In this document: positions 1-7,306 of the stretch, piece after piece
Position numbering within the stretch: the stretch's first letter is position 1
Layout of the letters: each line of letters starts with the position of its first letter
Origin: an uncultured Clostridium sp.
Lineage (GTDB): Bacteria > Bacillota > Clostridia > Clostridiales > Clostridiaceae
Length of the DNA stretch: 64,000 nucleotides
Assembly: GCA_937927335.1 (NCBI GenBank)
Contig: CALBDU010000023.1
Coordinates: 16,872-80,871, forward strand
Reading direction: 5' to 3'
Made by a program: the position numbers and the translations under genes
Notes under the pieces: generated by a model
Database searches by the model: none
Seen by the model: only the letters and a program-made list of their open reading frames with translations
What the model was told of the DNA's origin: nothing

Positions 1-501
1 TACAGGATCCTGTATTGCATCTAATGCGAAAACCACATCTTCTCTAGGTACTTCAAGCTGCTGAGCAATTTGAGATATTGTAGGCTCCTTGTTGTTTTCT
101 GCTATGAGTCTTTCTCTCACTTGCAGAGCCCTGTAGGCAATGTCTCTTAACGACCTGCTTACCCTAATGGAATTGTTATCCCTTAAGTATCTCCTAATTT
201 CCCCTATTATCATAGGAACAGCATAAGTTGAGAATCTCACATTTTGATTTAAATCAAAATTATCTACTGCTTTTATTAATCCTATACAGCCTACCTGAAA
301 CAGATCATCTACATTTTCCCCTCTGTTGTTGAACCTTTGAATGACGCTGAGTACCAATCTTAAATTCCCTTTAATAAATTTATCCCGTACCTCTGTATTA
401 CCGTCCTTCATCTGTTGAAGAAGAATCTTCATTTCTTTTTCCTTTAAAACTGGTAACTTTGATGTATTTACTCCGCATATTTCCACTTTGTTTATTACCA
501 T
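1..501 (-). CDS. sigG: RNA polymerase sporulation sigma factor SigG (partial, 3' end outside window)
   Basis: Forespore-specific late sporulation sigma factor of the sigma-70 family, active in the engulfed forespore. Only the first 167 residues are present; the 3' end runs off the left edge. The N-terminus MVINKVEICGVNTSKLPVL is characteristic of SigG, and region 2 is readable (GNLRLVLSVIQRF, GLIKAVDNFD, RFSTYAVPMIIGEIRRYL), followed by the start of region 3. The ATG at 501-499 has an AAGGAG ribosome site about 11 bases upstream. It follows sigE in the conserved spoIIGA-sigE-sigG order, with a candidate forespore-type promoter of its own in the 77-base gap. Confidence 0.96.
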   Translation of the reverse strand, partial: MVINKVEICGVNTSKLPVLKEKEMKILLQQMKDGNTEVRDKFIKGNLRLVLSVIQRFNNRGENVDDLFQVGCIGLIKAVDNFDLNQNVRFSTYAVPMIIGEIRRYLRDNNSIRVSRSLRDIAYRALQVRERLIAENNKEPTISQIAQQLEVPREDVVFALDAIQDPV

Positions 502-538
502 AAAGGCATCAGCTCCTTAAGAATATATCGCATTTCTA

Positions 539-567
539 ATTATTTACTAAGAAGCTGAATTTTATAC
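539..567 (-). promoter_or_regulatory. Candidate sigma-F/sigma-G promoter of sigG
   Basis: In the sigE-sigG gap the minus strand reads GTATA (567-563), a 15-base spacer, then GTAAATAAT (547-539). This fits the forespore pattern GYATA / GGnnAnAmT with one mismatch. In Bacillus subtilis sigG is transcribed by sigma-F and sigma-G, so the position agrees with known biology. The assignment here is by eye only. Confidence 0.45.
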
Positions 568-578
568 TAAAGACAAAC

Positions 579-1286
579 CTACAACATTTTATTTATTTCT
601 TTCTTTAATCTTTTTATAATTCTTTTTTCAAGCCGGGATATATAGGACTGAGATATGCCAAGAAGATCTGCCACTTCCTTCTGAGTCTTTTCCTGACACC
701 CATTCAGGCCAAACCGCAGGCATACTATTTCCTTTTCCCTTTCGCTGAGTTTTTTCATAGCTACCAGCAGAAGCTGTTTATCCACTTCGTCTTCAATAAG
801 GTTGTAAACTACATCATTTTCTGTACCAAGGATATCTGACAATAAAAGTTCATTTCCGTCCCAGTCAATATTAAGAGGCTCATAAAACGATATTTCCGCC
901 TTAACCTTGCTGTTTCTCCTTAAATACATCAATATCTCATTTTCTATACATCTTGAACCGTATGTAGCAAGCTTTATTTTCTTTCCAGGATCAAAGGTAT
1001 TTACAGCCTTTATAAGACCTATAGTCCCTACAGATACAAGATCCTCCACATTCACACCGGTATTTTCAAATTTTCTGGCAATATAAACCACCAGCCTTAG
1101 GTTTCTTTCTATAAGTGTGGAACGGACACTTTCATTACCGCACACCAAAGAATAAACAAGCTCCTCCTCTTCTTCCTTGGTTAAAGGGGGAGGAAGTACA
1201 TCACTCCCTCCTATATAGTAAATCTTTTTAACAAATATTTTTGCTTTTGATAAAATCCTGTTTAACAGCCATAAAATTTTGTTCAT
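579..1286 (-). CDS. sigE: RNA polymerase sporulation sigma factor SigE precursor (pro-sigma-E)
   Basis: Mother-cell early sporulation sigma factor, 235 residues, made as an inactive precursor. The first ~27 residues form a hydrophobic/amphipathic pro-sequence (ILWLLNRILSKAKIFVKKIYYIGG) ahead of the LPPPLTKEEEEELV start of region 1.2. Region 2 (IERNLRLVVYIARKFENTG, GTIGLIKAVNTFD, LATYGSRCIENEILMYLR) and region 4 with a helix-turn-helix (TQKEVADLLGISQSYISRLEK, near residues 200-220) are intact. The ATG has an AGGGGG ribosome site. The gene for its processing protease, spoIIGA, ends only 10 bases upstream, so the two are surely co-transcribed. Confidence 0.97.
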   Translation of the reverse strand: MNKILWLLNRILSKAKIFVKKIYYIGGSDVLPPPLTKEEEEELVYSLVCGNESVRSTLIERNLRLVVYIARKFENTGVNVEDLVSVGTIGLIKAVNTFDPGKKIKLATYGSRCIENEILMYLRRNSKVKAEISFYEPLNIDWDGNELLLSDILGTENDVVYNLIEDEVDKQLLLVAMKKLSEREKEIVCLRFGLNGCQEKTQKEVADLLGISQSYISRLEKRIIKRLKKEINKML

Positions 1287-1296
1287 AATATTCCCC

Positions 1297-2097
1297 CTAT
1301 ATTAATATCCCCCTGGGAAGCAAAGCCTCATATTCACCTGCATCTCCAAACTTTTCATTACTCATTGCAACTACTGCATTCTTTTTAATTATATCGTTCC
1401 CTATATATATGTTTATGTAATCAGGCTTAAAAGCTTCCAGTCTGCCGGTGGAACCGTTAAAAATTCTATATGGTATATAATATTTGTCGTAACTCACAGT
1501 AAATAAACTGCTATATATATCTTCATTTACAATAATCACAGGCATGTTTGTCACAGGCTCTCGAAGCTCATTTCCTGTATCCAGGAATCCATTAACACTT
1601 TTATATTTACTGCCAAATATAATGTCAATGCGGTATATAAGCTGTTCAACCTGTCTTCGTTCCTTAATAAAGATGGAGAGCCTGTCGAAAGTTAGTAGTA
1701 TTATCATTAATGCCACCAGAAGTCTGCTGAATGTAAAATTTTCAATATTGCCCTGGCTAATACCCAGGCCTTTACTAAATTCCATGAAAATACATATACC
1801 AGCCAGCAGCATTGAATACAGTATAAAAATTGCACCCGCTTTAAGGATAAAGCTTTTGGTGCAGCTTCGAAATGCTGTAATCACCATAATCACAGCAACT
1901 AACAGCTTAAAAGGCAGACTATCAAGGAAAGATGCGCCAGGAAAAAACAATACTAGTACATACATGCTTCCTAAAATCCCTGCCAGAATTAAATATTTCA
2001 GTTTTGTTTTTACCCTGATGGTTCTCGCAGTAAGCTCAAGCAAAAAGCAGTTTACAATAATATTTTCCAATATAAGAATATCAATATAAACTACCAT
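1297..2097 (-). CDS. spoIIGA: Sigma-E processing peptidase SpoIIGA
   Basis: Membrane-embedded aspartic protease that removes the pro-sequence of sigma-E after a signal from the forespore. The 266-residue protein has about five hydrophobic segments in the N-terminal half (roughly residues 5-145) and a soluble C-terminal protease half. The catalytic motif is visible as FLDTGNELREP (about residues 171-181), with the active Asp in DTGN as in the SpoIIGA/retropepsin-like family. The ATG at 2097 has a GGGAGGAG ribosome site. It is followed directly by its substrate gene sigE and preceded by ftsZ, whose terminator separates the two units. Confidence 0.95.
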   Translation of the reverse strand: MVVYIDILILENIIVNCFLLELTARTIRVKTKLKYLILAGILGSMYVLVLFFPGASFLDSLPFKLLVAVIMVITAFRSCTKSFILKAGAIFILYSMLLAGICIFMEFSKGLGISQGNIENFTFSRLLVALMIILLTFDRLSIFIKERRQVEQLIYRIDIIFGSKYKSVNGFLDTGNELREPVTNMPVIIVNEDIYSSLFTVSYDKYYIPYRIFNGSTGRLEAFKPDYINIYIGNDIIKKNAVVAMSNEKFGDAGEYEALLPRGILI

Positions 2098-2128
2098 GTT
2101 ACTCCTCCCAAGGACTGAATTTAAATTT

Positions 2129-2161
2129 ATTATATAACATTAAATTTCAAAAATTTGTCAT
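2129..2161 (-). promoter_or_regulatory. spoIIGA promoter with 21-base spacer and Spo0A-box-like site
   Basis: Minus strand: ATGACA (2161-2156), a 21-base spacer, TATAAT (2134-2129). On the plus strand the -35 region reads TTTGTCATT (2154-2162), close to the 0A box TTTGTCRAA. In B. subtilis the spoIIG promoter is known for over-long -35/-10 spacing (22 bases) and activation by Spo0A-P. The spacing and site are seen in the sequence; Spo0A control is inferred. Confidence 0.5.
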
Positions 2162-2230
2162 TTTGCATTGATTTTTAAATTTTTTGTTTTTCATAATTCC
2201 CCAGAATTCACTTGGTAATTTCTAAAATCG

Positions 2231-2260
2231 CAAAAAAAAAGAAAGTGCCCAGGGGCACTT
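2231..2260 (-). terminator. Intrinsic terminator downstream of ftsZ
   Basis: Hairpin with eight-base arms AAGTGCCC / GGGCACTT (2243-2260) and a two-base tip, followed on the minus strand by a run of T (A-run 2232-2240 on plus). It ends the ftsA-ftsZ unit about 10 bases after the ftsZ stop and separates it from spoIIGA. Confidence 0.85.
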
Positions 2261-2271
2261 ATATAAGCATA

Positions 2272-3387
2272 TTATTTTCTTGCTCTTCTTAAAAAGGCAG
2301 GTATTTCAAGATTGGTACCATCATAATCATTGTCTTCCTCTGTTGTAGCTGCTTCATCCTGATATACAGGAGAATTCACAGGCTGCTTTTGTTTTGGTTG
2401 AGATTTTTCTGCAATATTATGTTTAGTATTTTTTTCAGCTTCAAAGCCTGTTGCAATTACAGTTATTCTTATTTCATCCTTGATGTTTTCATCAATAACC
2501 GCACCAAATATAATGTTTGCATCAGGGTCTGCAGCCTGCTGCACTATCTCCGCAGCTTCATTTATTTCCAGAAGTCCGAGGTCCAGACCACCAGTTATGT
2601 TTAGCAGCACTCCTGTAGCACCAACAATAGATGTTTCCAGCAATGGGCTTGAGATTGCCTGCTTTGCTGCTTCCTGGGCCCTGTTATCACCAGTCCCTCT
2701 TCCTACACCCATATGGGCTAGTCCTTTATCAATCATTATTGTCCTTACATCTGCAAAATCCAGATTAACAAGTCCAGGTATGGTAATTAGGTCTGAAATA
2801 CCTTGTACACCTTGCTTTAATATATCATCTGCAAGCTTGAATGAATCCATAAGAGTTGTTTTCTTATCTACTATAGTAAGCAGTCTTTCATTTGGTATTG
2901 TAACTAGGGTATCCACTCTTTCCTTAAGATTCTTCATTCCCATTTCAGCATGAAGCATTCTCTTTCTTCCTTCAAAAGGGAAGGGCTTTGTTACTACACC
3001 AACTGTGAGAATCCCCATTGATTTGGCTATCTCTGCTATAATAGGTGCTGCACCTGTTCCTGTTCCACCACCCATTCCTGCGGTAATGAATACCATATCA
3101 GCTCCCTTTATAGCCTGTGCAATTTCCTCTTTACTTTCATCTGCAGCTTTCTGACCGATTTCGGGATTGGCTCCTGCACCTAAGCCTTTAGTTAACTTAT
3201 CCCCAATCTGTATTTTTTGTGAAGCCTGAGAAAGCATCAATGCTTGTTTATCTGTATTAATAGCAATAAATTCAACATTTTTAAGTCCTTCTGCAATCAT
3301 TCTGTTTACGGCATTATTTCCGCCACCGCCGCAACCAATTACTTTAATTTGAGCAAGTCGTTCAACATCAACATCGAAATCTAGCAC
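2272..3387 (-). CDS. ftsZ: Cell division protein FtsZ
   Basis: Tubulin-like GTPase that forms the cytokinetic Z-ring at vegetative and polar sporulation septa. The 371-residue protein starts with a GTG (3387-3385) preceded by AGGAGGT. The GTP-binding signature GGGTGTGAAPIIAEIAK (about 106-122), the N-terminal CGGGGNNAVNRM loop and the synergy-loop region NLDFADVRTIM are intact. After a variable linker (about 318-355) the protein ends in the conserved tail NLEIPAFLRRARK, which binds FtsA and other division partners. It lies 15 bases downstream of ftsA. Confidence 0.98.
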   Translation of the reverse strand: MLDFDVDVERLAQIKVIGCGGGGNNAVNRMIAEGLKNVEFIAINTDKQALMLSQASQKIQIGDKLTKGLGAGANPEIGQKAADESKEEIAQAIKGADMVFITAGMGGGTGTGAAPIIAEIAKSMGILTVGVVTKPFPFEGRKRMLHAEMGMKNLKERVDTLVTIPNERLLTIVDKKTTLMDSFKLADDILKQGVQGISDLITIPGLVNLDFADVRTIMIDKGLAHMGVGRGTGDNRAQEAAKQAISSPLLETSIVGATGVLLNITGGLDLGLLEINEAAEIVQQAADPDANIIFGAVIDENIKDEIRITVIATGFEAEKNTKHNIAEKSQPKQKQPVNSPVYQDEAATTEEDNDYDGTNLEIPAFLRRARK

Positions 3388-3402
3388 AATATTACCTCCT
3401 AT

Positions 3403-4695
3403 TTAGAAAAATTCTGTAAAAAAATTTTTAATTTTAGATATTAAACTGTTATTTCCCATCTTATAATCATCTTCATAATCATCATCGTAATCTTCTTTAT
3501 CACTGTTAACAATCTTTTTAACCCATTCATTTTTTTTCTTTAAAACAGCCGGTTCTTCAATAGTACTCCTTTGCTTCACAGAATTTGAAACATCCTGAAT
3601 TACACCTGCTGCTGATATAAAGAACTGGTTGTTTGGGTCTGAATATGGGATGGTGCCTATTCTGAACGGTTTTTCTAAAATACTCTTGCCATATTCCTCA
3701 ATTCCGTCAAAAAGGGAGATGCCTCCACCAACTATCACTATTCCGGTTATATCGCTGTAAACGCCTGATTTTCTTAATTTTTTGTCAATTAACAGCAGCA
3801 GCTCTTCAACTCTTGCTTCAATTATCTGCTTCAATATATCCAGATCCACCTTTATAGCATTGTTAAAATCAGCCTTAACCTGTACTAATGTATTGTTGTT
3901 AGAATCCCGTCCTCTTAAACCGTACTTGTTTTTTAAAAACTCTGCCTGAGAATATGGTATCTTCAGACAAAGTGCAATATCATTGGTTATAGCATTTCCA
4001 CCAAGGGCAACATGGTCGTTATATACCAGATTACCATCTTTAAAAACGGAAATATTTGAAGTATCCGCACCGATATCAAGGAGAGCCACTCCGCGGTCAA
4101 TTTCCTCATTCTTTAAAACCACCTCGGATTCAGCTATTGGCTGAAATACAACTCCCTTTATTTTAATACCTGCATTATTAAGACTCTTAAATAAATTATT
4201 AACCACTGTAGATTGAGCAACCACAAGCTGAGCATCCAATTCAAGCCTCAAACCGCTCATTCCCACAGGATCCTTAATTTTATCATATCCGTCTATTATG
4301 TACTGGTTTGGTATTACTCCTATTATTTCCTTATCTGAAGGGATAGTAATAATTTTTGATGCCTTTATAACCCTTTTAATATCACTTTCCTGGATTTCTC
4401 TGTCTTCTGAAGATACAGCCACAATTCCTTTGTTCATTACCAGTTCACTTATGACCCCTGGAAAAGATACATAAGCTTCCGTAATTTCTGAATCTATCAT
4501 GCTTTCCAGCTGCCTTATGCATTCCTTTACACTTTCACTAGTATTATCTATATCAACCACAATTCCTTTTTTTACTCCATTACATTTGGCCCATGTGGCT
4601 CCAATTATCTGTAGTATTCCTAGCTTGTCTTGTTTTCCTGCTGCAGCACATACCTTAGAAGAACCTATGTCAATTCCTACAATATATTCACTCAT
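3403..4695 (-). CDS. ftsA: Cell division protein FtsA
   Basis: Actin-like ATPase that tethers FtsZ to the membrane. The product from the chosen start is 430 residues. It opens with the phosphate-1 motif VGIDIGSSKV, has a second phosphate motif LLDIGADTSNISVF (about 205-218) and an adenosine motif GIVIVGGGISLFDGI (about 320-334). The last residues (LISKIKNFFTEFF) form an amphipathic helix typical of the FtsA membrane-targeting tail, after an acidic stretch rich in Asp and Glu. The ATG at 4695 is preferred over one 51 bases upstream because AAGGGGGG lies just before it and the family begins at the DIG motif. It is co-transcribed with ftsZ. Confidence 0.93.
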   Translation of the reverse strand: MSEYIVGIDIGSSKVCAAAGKQDKLGILQIIGATWAKCNGVKKGIVVDIDNTSESVKECIRQLESMIDSEITEAYVSFPGVISELVMNKGIVAVSSEDREIQESDIKRVIKASKIITIPSDKEIIGVIPNQYIIDGYDKIKDPVGMSGLRLELDAQLVVAQSTVVNNLFKSLNNAGIKIKGVVFQPIAESEVVLKNEEIDRGVALLDIGADTSNISVFKDGNLVYNDHVALGGNAITNDIALCLKIPYSQAEFLKNKYGLRGRDSNNNTLVQVKADFNNAIKVDLDILKQIIEARVEELLLLIDKKLRKSGVYSDITGIVIVGGGISLFDGIEEYGKSILEKPFRIGTIPYSDPNNQFFISAAGVIQDVSNSVKQRSTIEEPAVLKKKNEWVKKIVNSDKEDYDDDYEDDYKMGNNSLISKIKNFFTEFF

Positions 4696-4767
4696 TAAGC
4701 AATTTTCCCCCCTTATAAAGCGAGCCTTTAAATATATATTCAACATTGATTCTAAATTTCCTCTTAT

Positions 4768-4795
4768 ATTTTAACATATTTTAATAAAATCTCAA
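4768..4795 (-). promoter_or_regulatory. Candidate sigma-A promoter of ftsA-ftsZ
   Basis: Minus strand TTGAGA (4795-4790), a 16-base spacer, TAAAAT (4773-4768). It lies about 75 bases upstream of the chosen ftsA start. Confidence 0.5.
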
Positions 4796-4996
4796 ATAAA
4801 ATTAAATATTATTCATACAAAAAAGTTCATTTATTACTTTGTTTAATTATAGTTGTAAATTATAATTAATATTTATAACTAATAATTGTATCTTATTCAG
4901 TGGTGAAAATTGAAGCAAATCAGATTTTATTAAAGGATATTTATAATCTATCAGCCATTCACGAAGAATTTGTTGATTAAAAGACTTTAATCATGT

Positions 4997-5025
4997 TTGC
5001 ATATTCTTACATTTTGTGTTATGAT
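4997..5025 (+). promoter_or_regulatory. Sigma-A-type promoter of the small-ORF pair
   Basis: TTGCAT (4997-5002), 17-base spacer, TATGAT (5020-5025), giving a start near 5032 and a ~50-base leader before the first small ORF. The TGCATA within it also fits the -35 of sporulation sigma-G promoters, but the -10 matches sigma-A better. Confidence 0.55.
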
Positions 5026-5080
5026 ACACTTATAAATAATCAAAATATTGTTATAGAACAATAAAAAGGGGGTAGCTGCT

Positions 5081-5152
5081 ATGAGGCGCTACGAACTGAT
5101 AAATTATTTAGATTTGAGAAGGCTTCATAAAAAAGATGAGTCCTTCTGGTAA
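5081..5152 (+). CDS. Putative 23-residue small protein (unrecognised)
   Basis: ATG at 5081 with a strong AAGGGGG ribosome site 7-8 bases upstream, reading MRRYELINYLDLRRLHKKDE and then SFW before TAA. The peptide is basic and probably helical (YELINYLDLRRLHKK), without a signal peptide. It sits 50 bases behind a good promoter and is followed 46 bases later by a second small ORF with a perfect AGGAGG site, and a terminator closes the unit. I do not recognise it. Its ribosome site, promoter and terminator argue that it is translated. It could also be a leader peptide for the second ORF. Confidence 0.5.
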   Translation: MRRYELINYLDLRRLHKKDESFW

Positions 5153-5198
5153 AGCCGCTATTTATATTTTTTAATAATATAAATAGGAGGAATTTGTT

Positions 5199-5321
5199 AT
5201 GGATAATAAATCAAAAAATACAAAATCAAATGATAATAAAAATAACAATCGTAAGGCTAAAGGAACATCGATATCTGGAAGCCAGTGTTCAATAAAAATG
5301 TATGATTATATGATATTCTAA
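5199..5321 (+). CDS. Putative 40-residue small protein (unrecognised)
   Basis: ATG at 5199-5201 with AGGAGG eight bases upstream. The 40-residue product has a strongly hydrophilic Asn/Lys/Ser-rich first half (about residues 2-22), one Cys at residue 30 (SGSQCSIKM) and an aromatic tail ending YDYMIF. There is no membrane segment or signal peptide of ordinary type. It is the last gene before a bidirectional terminator. I do not recognise the family; the polar N-terminus with a Cys-containing hydrophobic tail resembles precursors of small secreted or modified peptides, but that is only a resemblance. Confidence 0.5.
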   Translation: MDNKSKNTKSNDNKNNNRKAKGTSISGSQCSIKMYDYMIF

Positions 5322-5323
5322 AT

Positions 5324-5358
5324 AAAAAATGTCGGTTCACACGAGCCGACATTTTTTT
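5324..5358. terminator. Bidirectional intrinsic terminator between the small ORFs and pilT
   Basis: Hairpin ATGTCGGTTC-ACAC-GAGCCGACAT flanked by A and T runs, so it can end transcription from both sides. It serves the small-ORF unit on plus and pilT on minus, whose stop codon overlaps its edge. Confidence 0.85.
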
Positions 5359-6409
5359 ATAATGATATTAATCTTAAAAGCATTTCTCTGTCTGTTGCAG
5401 AATTTAAAGCATCCTCCTGGGTGATAACCTTTTTCTTGTACAACTCTGCCAGGGACATATCCATTGTCTTCATTCCATATTTACTTCCAGTTTGTATAGA
5501 AGATTCTATCTGATAGGTTTTTCCTTCACGGATCATGTTTTGTATTGCTGATGTGGTCTTCATTATTTCCAAGGCACATACTCTTTCCTGATTATCCGCA
5601 GTAGCCACAAGCTGTTGGGATATAATTCCATTTAGTACAGCTCCCAGCTGAATTCTAAGCTGCTGCTGCTGATGGGGAGGAAATATATCAACCAGTCTGT
5701 TAATTGTTTTAGCTGCTCCGATAGTATTTAATGATGAAAGCACAAGATGCCCGGTTTCTGCAGCCGTAAGGGCAATTGAAATTGTATCCATATCCCTGAG
5801 CTCACCTATTAAAATAACATCGGGATCCTCTCTAAGCACCGCTTTCAATGCATTTTTGTAGTTTCTTGAGTCTTTGCCAATTTCACGCTGTTCAATGATA
5901 GATTTATCATGCTTGTGCAGATATTCTATTGGGTCCTCAAGGGTAATAATATGAGAAGCCTTGTTTTCATTTATTTCATTAATCATAGCAGCAAGTGTTG
6001 TGCTTTTTCCGCTTCCTGCCGGTCCCGTTACGAGTACCATTCCTCTTTTTTCCATTGCCAGTTCCTTGATAATTCCTGGAAGCCCCAATGAGGAAATACT
6101 GGGAATCTTTAAACCTACAACTCTGATAGCAAAGGATATGCTTCCCCTTTGCTTGAAGATATTCATTCTGAATCTGCCAAGTCCAGGAATTGAATAGGAT
6201 GTATCCATTTCACCCAGTTCATCCAGTGCCTGAAAATCCTCCTCTAAAATTTCTCTTGCAAAGGCTTCTGTATCCTCAGCAAATAATTTATCTTCTTCCA
6301 GTTTTATTAATTTACCATTTACTCTGATAACGGGTTGTGCTCCTGCAACTAAATGCAGGTCTGAACCATTTCTTTTGATGGTGGTTTCTAAAAGTTCGTC
6401 TAGTTTCAT
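5357..6409 (-). CDS. pilT: PilT-type type IV pilus retraction ATPase
   Basis: Hexameric secretion ATPase that depolymerises type IV pili; 350 residues, full length for PilT. The N-terminal PAS-like domain (SDLHLVAGAQPVIRVNG) is followed by Walker A GPAGSGKSTTL (129-139), the Asp box ITLEDPIEYLH (155-165), Walker B VILIGELRD (198-206) and the C-terminal AIQNMIREGK, equivalent to the PilT AIRNLIREGK motif. The HIS box reads GHLVLSSLNT (220-229), so the second conserved His is Asn228. No other pilus gene is near. It stands alone between terminators, close to ftsA, an arrangement known in other clostridia. Confidence 0.92.
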   Translation of the reverse strand: MKLDELLETTIKRNGSDLHLVAGAQPVIRVNGKLIKLEEDKLFAEDTEAFAREILEEDFQALDELGEMDTSYSIPGLGRFRMNIFKQRGSISFAIRVVGLKIPSISSLGLPGIIKELAMEKRGMVLVTGPAGSGKSTTLAAMINEINENKASHIITLEDPIEYLHKHDKSIIEQREIGKDSRNYKNALKAVLREDPDVILIGELRDMDTISIALTAAETGHLVLSSLNTIGAAKTINRLVDIFPPHQQQQLRIQLGAVLNGIISQQLVATADNQERVCALEIMKTTSAIQNMIREGKTYQIESSIQTGSKYGMKTMDMSLAELYKKKVITQEDALNSATDREMLLRLISL

Positions 6410-6514
6410 ACTTATAAACCCCTCTCAAACCTTAGTTATTATATTGCTTTATTGTATAATTTTATCATTCTTTTCATATTATTTCTACATTATTATTCTT
6501 TTTATGTTTTAAAT

Positions 6515-6546
6515 AAAAAAAGAACTAAACTTTTTTAGTTCTTTTT
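6515..6546 (-). terminator. Intrinsic terminator of sigK
   Basis: Nine-base arms AGAACTAAA (6521-6529) and TTTAGTTCT (6534-6542), with A and T runs outside both arms. It overlaps the sigK stop codon. Confidence 0.8.
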
Positions 6547-7237
6547 AGCCTTTATTGAATTCCTGATGCAGCTTTTTTATTGCTTTCTTTTCTATTCTTG
6601 AAACATAGGATCTGGAGATTCCTAATATCTTTGCAATCTCTCTTTGAGTCTTCTGTTTTCCCTCTGATAGTCCATATCTCATCTCTACAACTTTTCGTTC
6701 TCTATCGGTTAGACAAGAATTAATTTTGCCATAGAGCTTTTTAGTTTGAATCTTATTTTCCACTATTTCTATTATAGAATCATCCTCACTGCTTAATACA
6801 TCTATAAGAGAGATTATGTTACCCTCCTTGTCTATGCCTATGGGATCCTGTAAATAAACTTCATTTTTTATTTTCTTATTATTTCTGATCAGCATTAAAA
6901 TTTCGTTTTCAATGCACTTAGCTGCATAGGTTGCAAGCCTGGTTCCTTTGGATGAGTTATAGGAATCAATAGCCTTTATCAGCCCAACAGTTCCAATGGA
7001 TATAAGATCATCCACCTCTTTTCCCGGATAGGAGTACTTCTTTACAACATGAGCCACCAACCTTAAATTTCTTTCTATAAGTACACTCTTTGCCTGTAAA
7101 TCTCCCTCCTTAAACTTATTTAGGTAATATTCCTCCTCCTCTTCGCTCAAGGGCTGAGGAAATGAACTGCTGCCAGTTATATAACCTGTTAAAAATATCA
7201 TTCCACTTATTAAATCCATCATATTATTAAACAACAA
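6545..7237 (-). CDS. sigK: RNA polymerase sporulation sigma factor SigK precursor (uninterrupted)
   Basis: Late mother-cell sigma factor, 230 residues, continuous with no skin-type prophage insertion. A short hydrophobic pro-sequence (DLISGMIFLTGYITG) precedes SSFPQPLSEEEEEYYL. Region 2 (IERNLRLVAHVVKKY, GTVGLIKAIDSYN, LATYAAKCIENEILMLIR) and the region 4 helix-turn-helix (TQREIAKILGISRSYVSRIEK) are intact. The likely start is TTG (7237-7235), seven bases after GGGGGA; ATGs at 7222 and 7219 lack a well-spaced site. It resembles SigE, but the pro-sequence type and separate locus mark it as SigK. Confidence 0.94.
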   Translation of the reverse strand: MLFNNMMDLISGMIFLTGYITGSSSFPQPLSEEEEEYYLNKFKEGDLQAKSVLIERNLRLVAHVVKKYSYPGKEVDDLISIGTVGLIKAIDSYNSSKGTRLATYAAKCIENEILMLIRNNKKIKNEVYLQDPIGIDKEGNIISLIDVLSSEDDSIIEIVENKIQTKKLYGKINSCLTDRERKVVEMRYGLSEGKQKTQREIAKILGISRSYVSRIEKKAIKKLHQEFNKG

Positions 7238-7306
7238 GGCTGTTCCCCCAAATAATGCTTATTAATATTTTATGATGAAGATTTATAAATGTGCATTATA
7301 ATTTAA

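Larger units (their letters stand above)
4696..5080. other. Divergent intergenic region between ftsA and the small ORFs
   Basis: About 385 very AT-rich bases between divergent units. It holds the candidate ftsA promoter (4768-4795) and a good sigma-A promoter facing the two small plus-strand ORFs (4997-5025). A short inverted repeat TTGTT-ATAG-AACAA lies just before the ribosome site of the first small ORF (5050-5063). I see no longer coding frame and no RNA family I recognise. Confidence 0.5.

Noticed and set aside
1544..2089. 181-codon plus-strand frame opposite spoIIGA
   Set aside because: Antisense shadow of a clear SpoIIGA gene; no signal of its own.
6545..7237. skin-like prophage insertion in sigK
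   Set aside because: The reading frame is continuous from pro-sequence to region 4.
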